Shown: positions 17,928 to 27,112, counted from the stretch's first letter. The stretch: 56,775 bases of DNA from Bacteroidia bacterium (GCA_016787705.1 JAEUTP010000021.1:1-56775); one strand, 5' to 3'. The notes: generated by a model not told the origin, from the letters alone. A program made the numbers and translations.

Positions 17928-18884
17928 CTATTTAATTACACCGGTTTTTATCCAGTCCTCAATATCGTATTGATTTAGCTCGTAATAGTCTACCTTTTTA
18001 ACTACAATGCCGTTATCCAAATAATAAATGCGCGGCAGATCAGTTCCTGCAAGGTTTACAAAGGTTTTACCAAGGCAAAAGCTGTTTGGGATATTATCGG
18101 CATGGGTATCATCAATAAACTCCTTATATTTTTTTTCCTTCTCGCCATTTAAAACAAAATAAATTGGCAGTTCAGGATTGTTTTTTTTAATGAGCCTGAA
18201 CTTTTTTGAAGCAATGCGGCAATGCGGACAGGTTAAGCTGATAAATGCTACAACGTGTTTTCCTTTACGAAGATCTATTGAAGGTACTTTTACTTTAACA
18301 GTATCTTCGGGTTGATATAGTAAATTCAGTTCCAAAGGATAATTTACTTTCTCATCCAGGTTGTTGGATGTATAAGCATAATCAACCGGGTTTACTAAAA
18401 AGGGAACGGTTAAAGCAGAAACAGCAACAAAATTTAAAAGCATGCTGTTTTGTTTTATTTTCCAGCCTTCAAATAAAAAGTAAACAAGCACACAGCCGGC
18501 AATCATTATTACGTTTTTAATGATGGCTTCTAAGGGCGTCATTTTTAAATGCTCTCCAAAACAGCCACAGTTACCATGATTGCCACTAATAGCAATTTGT
18601 ACAGATAAATAAATTATAAAAAATAAAAGTAAGCCAACGGTAAAGGGTAAGGTGAATTTTTTAAGATTGTAATTGATGATCAATAAAAAACCAAGAAAAA
18701 ACTCCAAACCAATTAATAAGCGCGCAATAATAGGAGCGGAGTACCAATTAGCAACCCCAATGTCTACAAATGTAAATTCAAAGGTTTCAATAACAGGGTC
18801 TAATTTGGTATAACCAGAATAAATAAAAATTAAACCTAGTGCTATTGAAATAAGTATGGCTAATATTTTTTTTGCGATCTGCAT
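17928..18884 (-). CDS. MauE/DoxX-like membrane protein fused to a thioredoxin-like domain
   Basis: A 318-residue protein. The first ~155 residues have four to five membrane helices of the MauE/DoxX type, including the conserved FIYSGYTKLDP start and the NCGCFGEHLK loop between helices. The C-terminal part (~200-318) is a thioredoxin-like domain with CPHC in FISLTCPHCRIASKKF. The pairing predicts a quinone- or thiol-linked redox protein that moves electrons across the membrane to a periplasmic thiol partner, by analogy with MauE, DsbB and VKOR systems. Bacteroidota often carry such fusions. It probably forms its own transcription unit. Confidence 0.8.
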   Translation of the reverse strand: MQIAKKILAILISIALGLIFIYSGYTKLDPVIETFEFTFVDIGVANWYSAPIIARLLIGLEFFLGFLLIINYNLKKFTLPFTVGLLLFFIIYLSVQIAISGNHGNCGCFGEHLKMTPLEAIIKNVIMIAGCVLVYFLFEGWKIKQNSMLLNFVAVSALTVPFLVNPVDYAYTSNNLDEKVNYPLELNLLYQPEDTVKVKVPSIDLRKGKHVVAFISLTCPHCRIASKKFRLIKKNNPELPIYFVLNGEKEKKYKEFIDDTHADNIPNSFCLGKTFVNLAGTDLPRIYYLDNGIVVKKVDYYELNQYDIEDWIKTGVIK

Positions 18885-18909
18885 TTTGAGATTGTAAAGC
18901 TAATGATTT

Positions 18910-19015
18910 ACCACTAAGACACAAAGCGCACTGAGGAGCACTAAGATTTTTTTTATTATTTATGAAACACCTACAAAATTTTAGTTAGTCTTTGTGTTCT
19001 CAGTGTCTTAGTGGT
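18910..19015. repeat. ACCACTAAGACAC inverted-repeat element
   Basis: Perfect 13-bp outer arms (18910-18922 ACCACTAAGACAC; 19003-19015 its complement) enclose a sequence with more partial copies of the CACTAAG / CTTTGTG words on both arms. It fills most of the gap between the MauE-Trx and rpoD genes. A related element lies at 32858-32938. It looks like a dispersed palindromic intergenic repeat and may also end transcription. Confidence 0.7.
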
Positions 19016-19069
19016 TTTAAACAAAAAAGCCCCAACATTTCTGCGGAGCTCTTTAAATATAACGAAGAT

Positions 19070-19936
19070 TTATTGTCCTAAATATTGTTGTAGTAATTTG
19101 CTACGGCTGCTATGGCGTAAACGGCGGATAGCTTTTTCTTTAATTTGACGAACACGTTCGCGGGTAAGATCAAACTTATCACCAATTTCTTCTAAGGTTA
19201 AACCGTGATTTAAACCAATTCCGAAAAATAATTTTACAACATCACGTTCTCTTTCAGTTAAAGTACTTAAAGCACGATCTATTTCTTTGCTTAACGATTC
19301 GTTCATTAAACCTGTATCTGCTTTTGGCGAATCTAAATTTACCAATACATCCAACAAACTGCTTTCTTCGCCATTAGCAAATGGAGCATCCATACTAACA
19401 TGGCGGCCAGAAACTTTCATAGTATCAGAAACCTTGTCAATAGGCAGATCTAAAACATCAGCTAGTTCTTCGGCACTTGGCTCGCGCTCATATTCCTGCT
19501 CTAATTTGCTGTATGCTTTATTGATTTTATTTAATGAGCCTACCTGGTTTAAAGGTAAACGCACAATACGGCTTTGCTCTGCTAAAGCCTGTAATATCGA
19601 TTGACGGATCCACCATACGGCATAAGAGATAAATTTAAAGCCACGCGTTTCATCAAAACGACGGGCTGCTTTTATCAAACCTAAATTTCCTTCGTTGATT
19701 AAATCCGGTAAGCTTAAGCCTTGATTTTGGTATTGTTTAGCAACCGAAACCACGAAACGTAAGTTAGCACGTGTTAATTTCTCAAGAGCACTTTGATCAC
19801 CGTCCTTAATCTTCTTAGCTAAAATTACTTCTTCCTCAGCAGTGATCAATTCTTCACGGCCGATTTCCTGTAAATATTTGTCTAAAGATGCGCTTTCGCG
19901 GTTGGTAATGGATTTGGTGATTTTTAACTGTCTCAT
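19070..19936 (-). CDS. rpoD: Primary sigma factor RpoD
   Basis: A 288-residue housekeeping sigma-70, the short form typical of Bacteroidota that lacks region 1.1 and the non-conserved insert. Visible: region 1.2 ([18 protein letters not shown]), 2.1-2.4 with [17 protein letters not shown] and [18 protein letters not shown] motifs and the promoter-melting block [17 protein letters not shown], region 3 (RIVRLPLNQ), and region 4.2 HTH ([23 protein letters not shown]). It directs most transcription in the cell and is expected to read the TTTG/TAnnTTTG promoters seen here. The start ATG 19936 gives the family N-terminus [15 protein letters not shown]. Confidence 0.97.
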   Translation of the reverse strand: MRQLKITKSITNRESASLDKYLQEIGREELITAEEEVILAKKIKDGDQSALEKLTRANLRFVVSVAKQYQNQGLSLPDLINEGNLGLIKAARRFDETRGFKFISYAVWWIRQSILQALAEQSRIVRLPLNQVGSLNKINKAYSKLEQEYEREPSAEELADVLDLPIDKVSDTMKVSGRHVSMDAPFANGEESSLLDVLVNLDSPKADTGLMNESLSKEIDRALSTLTERERDVVKLFFGIGLNHGLTLEEIGDKFDLTRERVRQIKEKAIRRLRHSSRSKLLQQYLGQ

Positions 19937-20389
19937 GGGATAGTGTTGGAATTAAGAGGGTAAAGTTACATAAAAAAGAGCAATTATTAAAGTAATTTAC
20001 CTGTATAACGCATTAAAAAGCAAAAAGTTTCTCTTTTTTGTTAAAAAAACTGACAAAATTTCATAAACAGATGTTATTAAGTAAAGCTAAACGATTTAGA
20101 AGTGTAAACAAATTACTACCGCGTCTGCCGTTTGGTTTAAAAATGTTTTTAATTTTTTTGTTCAAAAACCAGTATTTTACACATGTGGAATTACCTGTGT
20201 TTTTCAATAAAATAAACTTTATAAGCCTTGTAAGTCAATAACAACGGGCATTCTGTAAATCGCGTAATTAACAATTCATTCTTAATAACGCTTAAGGTAA
20301 TTAACATTATTGTGTTTAATCATAATGAGTTAGCAGAGTTTTAGTGCTCTAATAGTTAGGTATTTTTATAAAAATCAAAACAGGAATAA
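19937..20389. other. Intergenic region between rpoD and the coiled-coil gene
   Basis: A 453-bp stretch between divergent genes. No convincing protein; one 67-codon frame is A/T-driven. It must hold both promoters. Notable parts are a hairpin with 10-bp arms (20262-20271 with 20282-20291, one mismatch) and a direct repeat of the near-palindrome GTAATTAAC at 20264-20272 and 20297-20305, 33 bp apart. These may be regulatory, but no regulator can be named. Confidence 0.4.
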
Positions 20390-22780
20390 ATGAACGCAGA
20401 AAGTTTAAAAACCGAATTACAGCAAGTTTTAGAAAACGATTTAGTATTGCGCAAAGAGTTTAATGAGCTAAAACGCTCTTTAAGCGATTACCGCAACCAG
20501 CTGATAATGCGCGATGAAGACTGCAAACGCCTACAGGTGACCATTGATGTGTTAAACACCAAGTTGGTTGTAATGGAGCGCGATAATACCAATTACAAAG
20601 GAGAATTAGCTTCGTTTAAAGAGCTACGCGGATCTATAAAAGAACAATTACACGCTAAACAGGAAGAAATTGAGCAACGTTTATCCGAAATAGAAAATTT
20701 AAAAAGCGATCTGAATTCAATTTCATCTGATTACGAATTAAAAATTGAAGGTATTAAAGCAGAGGCCAACGCGCACTTAGAATCGGTTTCGTCAGAATAC
20801 AAAACACAAATTGAAGAATTACGATCTAACTCATATTACAAAGAGTCAGGCATTAAAGAAGAGTTTGAGAACCGTGTAAATGAATTAACAGCGAGCTGGG
20901 CTGATAAAGAACAAGCTTTATTACTTAACCACCAGGAAGAGATTGTTGGTGTAAAAATGAGCTACGAACAACAAATTGCCCTTCTTAAAAATGATTATAA
21001 TTCACAGATCTCTAATTTATCTTCTTCAAGCCAAACAGAGATAAACGCGCTTAAACATACCAGTCAGGTTGCTTTAGAGAATCTTGAAACAAACTACAAT
21101 CAAAAAATCGAAAGCCTTGAAAATTCATACAAAACAGAAATTTCTAGCTTAAAGTTAGAATTAGAAGAACAACGTCATTCTTTAACAACAGAATACAATT
21201 CAAAAATTGAAAGCTTGACCTCTGAGTTTACAGCTAAAGAAAACGAATTGGTTGCATCTTACGAAAAACAATTAGAAGAATTGAGAGCTACCACTTCTTC
21301 ATCATCTGAAGAGTTATCTTCATCTTTCCAAAACCAGATCAGCACTTTAAGATCAGAACACGAAACATTTGTGAGTGAATTAACTTCTTCTCATACATCT
21401 CAAATTGAAGAGTTAACACATAGTTATGAATCCAAATTATCAAGTGCCTTAAGCGAATCTTCATCTAAGATCGAAGAAATTACAAATGGTTACGAAGAAA
21501 AATTATCTAACGCTTTAATTCACTCAAACGGACAAAACACAAAATTAAGTGAAGAGTTAACCAAAGTACAATTAGCGCACGATCAGGCAAATGAAAAAAT
21601 AAGAGAATTGGTAGTACATATTGATTCACAAAATTCTGAATTTGAAAATTTAACCGGTCAGCTAACTAACTACCAGCTTCAGTTAAAATCAGAAGCCGAG
21701 AAATTTTTAAGCCTAACAAATGAGTTTGACGCTTTTAAACAAAACTCTTCTCTTTCGAACAGTGAGCAGGTAAATGAACTGAATTTACAAATTGAAAATT
21801 TAAATACAGAGTTAAGTAATTTAAGTACTTTATTAGAAACAACTACCAATACGTTAGGTGAAACGGAGGTTTCTTTAGAATTAAAAACTTCTGAATTAGA
21901 AAACGCTTCGCAACAAATTGAAAGTCTTAACGAACAAATTGCGACTTTAGTTGGTGTTATTTCTTCTAAAGAACAAGAGTTGGAAAACTTTAAAGCAGAA
22001 CTTGAAAAGTCGGTTAAACAACAAGTTTTAGATAAAGAAATTGAATTCCAGAAATTATTGGTTGAAAATACCAGCTTAATAGTTGAGATAGACGCCGCGC
22101 AAGATAAAGTAGAAGCGCAGGAAGCTGAGCTTACTTTAATAAAAGCTGAACTTGAAGAAATTAAAACTGTAAGTGCAGCTAAAACCGAAGAATTTAAAGA
22201 GATTTTATCTATTAAGAATTTTAATGTTACTAATTTAGAAGGCCAAAATGCTGCCCTAACTCAGGAAATTGTTCAGTTAAAAGACGAAGTTGCTCAATTG
22301 CAAGCTGGTTTTGATACTTTAAATTCAGAAAAACTGGATCTTTTAACGCAATTAACCGGTTTACAATCTTGCATCTCTGATCTTAATTCTACCGTTTCTT
22401 CATTAAATGAAAAAATTGCGGGTTACGAAACCGAGATCGCTGCTTTATCGTCAAACACTGCTACTTCAAATAGCGATGAGCAGGATGCCTTTATCGATCG
22501 CTTGTTTAAACAAATTGATGCTCTGAATGACGAACGTTTAGTGCTTTTAGACGAAAAAGAGCAAATGGCCACACAGCTTTTAAAAATGAATGATGTGGTA
22601 AGTCAACTATCGCAAGATGTTGATAGTCAAAGTATTGACGTAACAGACTTGAATAATCACAGAAAGAATGTTATCTTAGCCAATAATTCAGGTGGGAAAA
22701 GTGAAAGTTCTCAAATGAAAAAACAAATAAACGATTTGGTGCGTGAAATTGATAAGTGCATTACGTTATTAAGTGCTTAA
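20390..22780 (+). CDS. Giant coiled-coil protein upstream of zapA, ZapB-like ends
   Basis: A 796-residue, almost entirely coiled-coil protein with no signal peptide or membrane segment. Heptads run from residue 1. Between ~150 and ~390 there are recurring short units with the pattern Y..KIE.L/L..SY..... of 16-20 residues. The last ~30 residues (MKKQINDLVREIDKCITLLS) resemble the C-terminus of the short ZapB-like coiled-coil proteins usually encoded before zapA in Bacteroidota. ZapA is encoded 20 bp downstream, so a cytoplasmic division-ring role with ZapA and FtsZ is likely. The length, about eight times the usual ~100 residues, is remarkable. The division role is inferred from position and the C-terminal motif. 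Confidence 0.7.
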   Translation: MNAESLKTELQQVLENDLVLRKEFNELKRSLSDYRNQLIMRDEDCKRLQVTIDVLNTKLVVMERDNTNYKGELASFKELRGSIKEQLHAKQEEIEQRLSEIENLKSDLNSISSDYELKIEGIKAEANAHLESVSSEYKTQIEELRSNSYYKESGIKEEFENRVNELTASWADKEQALLLNHQEEIVGVKMSYEQQIALLKNDYNSQISNLSSSSQTEINALKHTSQVALENLETNYNQKIESLENSYKTEISSLKLELEEQRHSLTTEYNSKIESLTSEFTAKENELVASYEKQLEELRATTSSSSEELSSSFQNQISTLRSEHETFVSELTSSHTSQIEELTHSYESKLSSALSESSSKIEEITNGYEEKLSNALIHSNGQNTKLSEELTKVQLAHDQANEKIRELVVHIDSQNSEFENLTGQLTNYQLQLKSEAEKFLSLTNEFDAFKQNSSLSNSEQVNELNLQIENLNTELSNLSTLLETTTNTLGETEVSLELKTSELENASQQIESLNEQIATLVGVISSKEQELENFKAELEKSVKQQVLDKEIEFQKLLVENTSLIVEIDAAQDKVEAQEAELTLIKAELEEIKTVSAAKTEEFKEILSIKNFNVTNLEGQNAALTQEIVQLKDEVAQLQAGFDTLNSEKLDLLTQLTGLQSCISDLNSTVSSLNEKIAGYETEIAALSSNTATSNSDEQDAFIDRLFKQIDALNDERLVLLDEKEQMATQLLKMNDVVSQLSQDVDSQSIDVTDLNNHRKNVILANNSGGKSESSQMKKQINDLVREIDKCITLLSA

Positions 22781-22800
22781 TTTTTAACGTCCCTCTTTAA

Positions 22801-23109
22801 ATGAGCGAAGTAAACATAAAAGTTGAAATTGCCGGAAGCGTTTTTCCCTTAAAGGTAAATGCCGATGATGAGATCAATATTAAAGAGGCCGTTAAACTAA
22901 TAAATACAAAAATTGCTGAGTTCGAAAAAAACTACGCAGTTAAAGATAGAAAAGATGTGTTGACCATGGTAATGTTACAATTAGTAGCAGAACTTTACAA
23001 AAAAGCCAGCACAGCCGAGGGAGAATTAAGTCATTTAAAACAATTATTTTCAAGTGTAGAGGATATGTTAAAACAACATATACTGAACATTAAAAATATT
23101 AACGAATAG
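22801..23109 (+). CDS. zapA: Cell division protein ZapA
   Basis: 102 residues, the family length. ZapA tetramers cross-link FtsZ filaments at midcell. Visible features: the N-terminal strand region VNIKVEIAGSVFPLKVNADDE, the EAVKLINTKIAEFEKNYAVKD helix with the conserved KDRKDVLTMVMLQL block, and a C-terminal coiled coil. It lies between the giant coiled-coil gene (20 bp upstream) and rny, an order common in Bacteroidota. A strong terminator follows after 23 bp, so transcription of zapA and rny is probably separate. Confidence 0.92.
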   Translation: MSEVNIKVEIAGSVFPLKVNADDEINIKEAVKLINTKIAEFEKNYAVKDRKDVLTMVMLQLVAELYKKASTAEGELSHLKQLFSSVEDMLKQHILNIKNINE

Positions 23110-23132
23110 TAAACGAAAGTTTACCAACTTAC

Positions 23133-23177
23133 ACGCACAAAATTTAAGATCTGTTCTTGAAGTTTTGTGCGTTTTTT
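23133..23177 (+). terminator. Intrinsic terminator after zapA
   Basis: A perfect 10-bp stem ACGCACAAAA / TTTTGTGCGT (23133-23142 with 23163-23172). Its 20-nt interior can pair further, and it is followed directly by TTTTTT and a T-rich tail. It closes the coiled-coil/zapA operon. Confidence 0.88.
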
Positions 23178-23218
23178 ATTTTATTGAATTTGAAAACATA
23201 AATAAATCAATATATAAT

Positions 23219-23276
23219 GTTATGTTGGCGAAGGAAGCATCTGCGAGATCTAGATTCTCACTATCGTCGGAATAAC
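23219..23276. repeat. REP-like GTTATG...GGAATAAC palindromic element
   Basis: An imperfect inverted repeat with outer arms GTTATGTTGGCGA and TCGTCGGAATAAC (paired through G-U) around GAAGCATCTGCGAGATCT. It matches the form of the dispersed Bacteroidota repeats of type GTCATGCTGA..GAAGCATCT..TCGTCGGAATGAC. It has decayed at several positions. It sits between the zapA terminator and rny, in the rny leader. Confidence 0.65.
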
Positions 23277-23304
23277 AAATTAATTTAAAAAAAAAGAAGG
23301 AAAG

Positions 23305-24855
23305 ATGGATATAGTAACAATTGGATTGATAGCAGGGGCCCTGATTCTTGGAATTGTGGCAGGATTTATACTGGCGGGCAGTAAGCTAAATGCAAGTGCC
23401 AAAAAAGAAAAAGAGAATATGATAAAGGAAGCTGAGGTAAAAGCCGAAGCCACTAAACAAGAAAAGATCTTACAGGCAAAAGAAAAATTCTTACAATTAA
23501 AAGGCGAGCATGATAAAGCTGTTCAGGAAAAAAACGCGCATATTCTTCAAACAGAAAATAAATTAAAACAAAAAGAAGGCGAGCTTAATAAAAAGATAGA
23601 AGATCTTAACCGCAAAGATAAAGAAGCCGAGAATTTAAAGAACCAGGCCAACCAGCAAATTGATCTTTATAAGAACCGTGTTGAAGAAGTAGAAAAAAAT
23701 CACCGTAAGCAGGTAGAAATGCTTGAAAAAATTAGTGGTTTAAAAGCAGAAGATGCCAAATTACAATTGGTAGAATCTATTAAGGCAGAAGCAAAAACAC
23801 AATCTATGAGTTTTGTAAAAGACATTATGGATGAAGCAAAACTAACTGCCAACAAAGAAGCAAAGAAAATTATTTTACAAACCATTCAGCGTGTGTCTAC
23901 TGAAACAGCTATCGAAAATTCGATTTCTGTTTTTCATATTGAAGGTGATGAAACAAAAGGCCGTATTATTGGCCGCGAAGGCCGCAACATTCGTGCATTA
24001 GAGGCTGCTACCGGCGTAGAGATCATTGTGGATGATACGCCCGATGCCATTACTTTATCTTGTTTTGATTCTATAAGAAGAGAAATTTGCCGTTTGGCTT
24101 TACACCAGTTGGTAACCGATGGGCGTATTCACCCGGCACGTATTGAAGAAGTAGTTGAGAAGACGAAGAAAATGCTGGAGGAAGAAATTATTGAAACAGG
24201 TAAACGTACCTGTATCGATTTGGGTATACATGGTCTGCATCCTGAATTAATTCGTATGGTGGGCCGTATGAAATACCGCTCGTCTTACGGACAAAATTTA
24301 TTACAACATAGCCGCGAGGTAGCTAACCTTTGCGCTATTATGGCTTCTGAAATGGGCTTAAACCCTAAGGTGGCCAAGCGTGCCGGTTTATTGCACGATA
24401 TAGGTAAAGTGCCTGATAACGAGCCGGAGTTGCCTCATGCTTTATTAGGTATGAAGCTGGCAGAGCAATACAAAGAAAAGCCTGAAGTATGTAACGCCAT
24501 TGGTGCACACCATGATGAAATTGAAATGACAACTTTATATGCACCAATTATACAAGTGTGTGATGCTATCAGCGGGGCTCGCCCTGGTGCGCGTCGCGAA
24601 ATTGCGGAGCAGTACATGAAGCGTTTAAAAGATTTGGAAGCATTGGCCTTAAGTTATGATGGTGTAGAAAAAACATATGCTATCCAGGCAGGTCGAGAGG
24701 TTCGTGTGATTGTATCTAACGAAAAAGTAACAGATAAACGTGCAGAAGAACTGGCATTTGAAATTTCGCAGCGTATACAAACAGAAATGACTTACCCGGG
24801 ACAAGTAAAGGTTACAGTCATAAGAGAAACAAGAGCTACAGGATACGCGAAATAA
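23305..24855 (+). CDS. rny: Ribonuclease Y
   Basis: A 516-residue membrane-anchored endoribonuclease that starts mRNA decay. An N-terminal membrane helix (4-26) is followed by a long coiled coil (~30-170), a KH RNA-binding domain (~200-265, with [19 protein letters not shown]) and a metal-dependent HD domain (~330-425, with HSREVA and [10 protein letters not shown]). The length and order equal those of the family. AAGGAAAG before the ATG is one of the few Shine-Dalgarno-like sequences in the window. Position after zapA is a common Bacteroidota order. Confidence 0.96.
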   Translation: MDIVTIGLIAGALILGIVAGFILAGSKLNASAKKEKENMIKEAEVKAEATKQEKILQAKEKFLQLKGEHDKAVQEKNAHILQTENKLKQKEGELNKKIEDLNRKDKEAENLKNQANQQIDLYKNRVEEVEKNHRKQVEMLEKISGLKAEDAKLQLVESIKAEAKTQSMSFVKDIMDEAKLTANKEAKKIILQTIQRVSTETAIENSISVFHIEGDETKGRIIGREGRNIRALEAATGVEIIVDDTPDAITLSCFDSIRREICRLALHQLVTDGRIHPARIEEVVEKTKKMLEEEIIETGKRTCIDLGIHGLHPELIRMVGRMKYRSSYGQNLLQHSREVANLCAIMASEMGLNPKVAKRAGLLHDIGKVPDNEPELPHALLGMKLAEQYKEKPEVCNAIGAHHDEIEMTTLYAPIIQVCDAISGARPGARREIAEQYMKRLKDLEALALSYDGVEKTYAIQAGREVRVIVSNEKVTDKRAEELAFEISQRIQTEMTYPGQVKVTVIRETRATGYAK

Positions 24856-24875
24856 AATTCTTTATATTTTTTTAA

Positions 24876-25724
24876 TTGGATACGCCACATAAAATAGTAA
24901 TAGAGGCGGGTAAGGCCAACACGCAGTACTGGCGTGATGTTTGGTCGTTCCGCAATTTATTTTCTTTATTGGCCTGGCGCGATATTTCAGTGCGCTATAA
25001 ACAAACGGTGATTGGTTTTGCATGGGCGGTTGTTCGTCCATTATTCACAATAGTTGCATTTTCTTTTTTGCGCTTATTGTTTGGTGGTAAAGATGAAGCC
25101 GGCGCAATTCCGTATCCTTTGATGATAGCGGTTGGTGCATTGGCATGGGCTTTATTTTCAACCATCGTTAATGAAATTTCAAACTCGCTGGTGGGTAATG
25201 CCAACTTAATTAATAAAGTTTATTTTCCTCGTATTGTTATTCCACTGGCAACAACGGTGGTTTGCTTAATTGACTTTTTAATTTCTTTAGTTATTGTGGT
25301 TGCATTAATGATCTGGTATCAATATCTACCATCAATAACCGTTTTGGCATTGCCGCTTTTTCTTTTACTATTGGTAATATGTGCAATTGGTTTTGGTTTA
25401 TATTTTGCTGCGGTATCTGTAAAGTACCGCGATTTCCGTTACATATTACCATTTGCCTTGCAAATTGGCATGTATGTTTGTCCCGTTGTTTACAGCACTG
25501 CCAGCCTGCAGGAAAAATTAGTGAATTATCCATCATGGGTGTTTATGCTTTATAAGTTCAATCCATTAGTAAGTATTATTGATGGTTTTAGATGGTGTGT
25601 ATTTGGCGATGTGCATTTGGAAATGCTTCCGCTTATAACATCCATCGCTATAAGTATTTTGTTTCTTATTCTTGGTGTTTTCTATTTCAGAAAACTGGAG
25701 ACGGAATTTGCAGATGTGATTTGA
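24876..25724 (+). CDS. ABC-2 type permease, polysaccharide-export (Wzm/TagG) type
   Basis: A 282-residue inner-membrane protein with six helices of the ABC-2 superfamily. The N-terminal amphipathic block WRDVWSFRNLFSLLAWRDISVRYKQTVIGFAWAVVRPL is the signature of O-antigen/teichoic-acid exporters such as Wzm and TagG. It would export a lipid-linked glycan with an ATPase partner (Wzt/TagH). No ATP-binding gene is adjacent in the window. The start is a TTG at 24876, 20 bp after rny; no ATG is available before the conserved block. Possible read-through from rny. Confidence 0.85.
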   Translation: MDTPHKIVIEAGKANTQYWRDVWSFRNLFSLLAWRDISVRYKQTVIGFAWAVVRPLFTIVAFSFLRLLFGGKDEAGAIPYPLMIAVGALAWALFSTIVNEISNSLVGNANLINKVYFPRIVIPLATTVVCLIDFLISLVIVVALMIWYQYLPSITVLALPLFLLLLVICAIGFGLYFAAVSVKYRDFRYILPFALQIGMYVCPVVYSTASLQEKLVNYPSWVFMLYKFNPLVSIIDGFRWCVFGDVHLEMLPLITSIAISILFLILGVFYFRKLETEFADVI

Positions 25725-25729
25725 TCTTA

Positions 25730-26238
25730 ATGAAATTACAAATACATATTTTAATATTCGTGGCAACGCTTTTATTTTTTTTTAGCTGTAAAAAATACGA
25801 GGATGATGATAAACGTTTCCTGAAAACACCATGTGGAAGAGTTGCAAAGAAATGGCAGTTATATAAAATCACAGATAAAGATGGTAGGATTATTCAAAAG
25901 ACACTATTTCTTATCCATTATTTAATAGTACAAATGGTAATATAATTGTTGTTGAAAAATTTGTGTATCATGATATGATTCTTCAATTTGATAAAGTAAA
26001 CAAATGGCCTTGCGCTGAAATTGGGTTAAAAGGTACCGTAAATTGTGAAAATAAAACTTTTTACTCGGCTACGTATGAATTAAAGAATAAAAGAACAAAA
26101 ATAAAACTCAATGTTGTTCCTTTATATAATAATCCATTTCGTTATTTTGGCGCAGATTATAATATTTATAAAATGACAAGTACTGAATTTATTTTCGGCC
26201 ATGAACAGGCAAGAGTTTATTTTAGAATAGCCGATTAG
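25730..26238 (+). pseudogene. Lipoprotein gene with a frameshift
   Basis: ATG 25730 starts a classic lipoprotein signal (FVATLLFFFSCKKYEDDD, lipobox Cys). The frame continues through CGRVAKKWQLYKITDKDGRIIQ and is then lost. Switching frame at about 25898-25900 restores a convincing continuation (DTISYPLFNSTNGNIIVVEK..), which runs on to the TAG at 26236. One missing base in the CAAAAG run explains it, so the intact protein would have about 169 residues. It resembles small lipocalin-like lipoproteins of Bacteroidota. Either a true mutation or an assembly/homopolymer error. It begins 5 bp after the ABC permease stop. Confidence 0.75.
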
Positions 26239-26271
26239 TTTATAATCTTTAAACCATTTCATTTAATACAA

Positions 26272-26302
26272 TTTGTCTTCTTAGTTGTAATGGTTAAATT
26301 TA
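26272..26302 (+). promoter_or_regulatory. Promoter of the phzF-like gene
   Basis: TTTG (26272-26275), 19 bp, TAAATTTA (26295-26302), one mismatch from TAnnTTTG. The predicted transcript start is about 16 nt before the ATG at 26324. Confidence 0.5.
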
Positions 26303-26323
26303 CTTAAGTAATTTTCAATTCCC

Positions 26324-27112
26324 ATGAAACAAAAAATATACCAGGTAGATGCTTTTACGACTGAGGTATTTGGCGGTAATCCGGCTGCTGTTTGTCCTTT
26401 GGATAAATGGTTAAGCGATGAGCTGTTACAAAAAATTGCCATGGAAAATAACCTGGCAGAAACTGCTTATTATGTAAAGAAAGAAAATACTTTTGAGATA
26501 AGATGGTTCACACCAACTGTTGAAGTAGATCTTTGCGGACATGCCACACTGGCAGCAGCATTTGTTCTTTTTAATTATGAAGGTCATACCGTTAATGAAA
26601 TAAATTTTCTCTCGCCACGCAGCGGAAAATTAAATGTAAGAAAGCAGGGAGATCATTTAACCCTTAATTTTCCTACAGATGTTTTTGAAAAGGTAGAATT
26701 AACCAATGATCTGATTTCCGGGTTTAATGTAAAACCAACTGAAGCTTATAAAGGCAAGACAGATCATATGCTGGTGTTTGAAAATGAAGAAGAAATAAAA
26801 ACCATTATTCCCGATCTTGAAAAAATAGCTAAGATGGATGGTCGCGGCGTTATCATCACAGCAAAAGGTAATAACGCTGATTTTGTCTCACGTTTCTTTG
26901 CGCCACAATCGGGTATTAATGAAGACCTTGTTACAGGCTCTGCACATACTACTTTAACACCTTATTGGTCAAACAAATTAAATAAAACAGAATTGAGTGC
27001 TATACAGCTTTCAGAGCGCAAAGGCTATTTAAAGTGTAAATATTTAAATGATAGGGTAGAGATTGGCGGACAAGCAAAGTTGTATTTGATTGGAGAAATA
27101 TTTGTAAATTGA
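26324..27112 (+). CDS. PhzF-family isomerase/epimerase
   Basis: A 262-residue member of the PhzF/diaminopimelate-epimerase fold family. Motifs: QVDAFTTEVFGGNPAAVCPL at the start, NLAETAYYV with the catalytic Glu, FTPTVEVDLCGHATLAAAFV, and in the second half LVTGSAHTTLTPYW. Most members are uncharacterised isomerases of small metabolites. No phenazine genes are nearby, so a housekeeping role is more likely. It appears to lead a run of small genes (27123 to 28554) spaced by 2-17 bp. Confidence 0.93.
   Translation: MKQKIYQVDAFTTEVFGGNPAAVCPLDKWLSDELLQKIAMENNLAETAYYVKKENTFEIRWFTPTVEVDLCGHATLAAAFVLFNYEGHTVNEINFLSPRSGKLNVRKQGDHLTLNFPTDVFEKVELTNDLISGFNVKPTEAYKGKTDHMLVFENEEEIKTIIPDLEKIAKMDGRGVIITAKGNNADFVSRFFAPQSGINEDLVTGSAHTTLTPYWSNKLNKTELSAIQLSERKGYLKCKYLNDRVEIGGQAKLYLIGEIFVN

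Noticed and set aside
20038..20241. 67-codon plus-strand frame between rpoD and the coiled-coil gene
   Set aside because: Rich in Phe/Lys/Leu from AT-rich DNA, no family resemblance, no good start; treated as intergenic.
23110..23304. 6S RNA or another structured RNA between zapA and rny
   Set aside because: 6S RNA is often linked to zapA, but this stretch is explained by a terminator and a REP-like repeat and lacks the 6S bulged-duplex layout.
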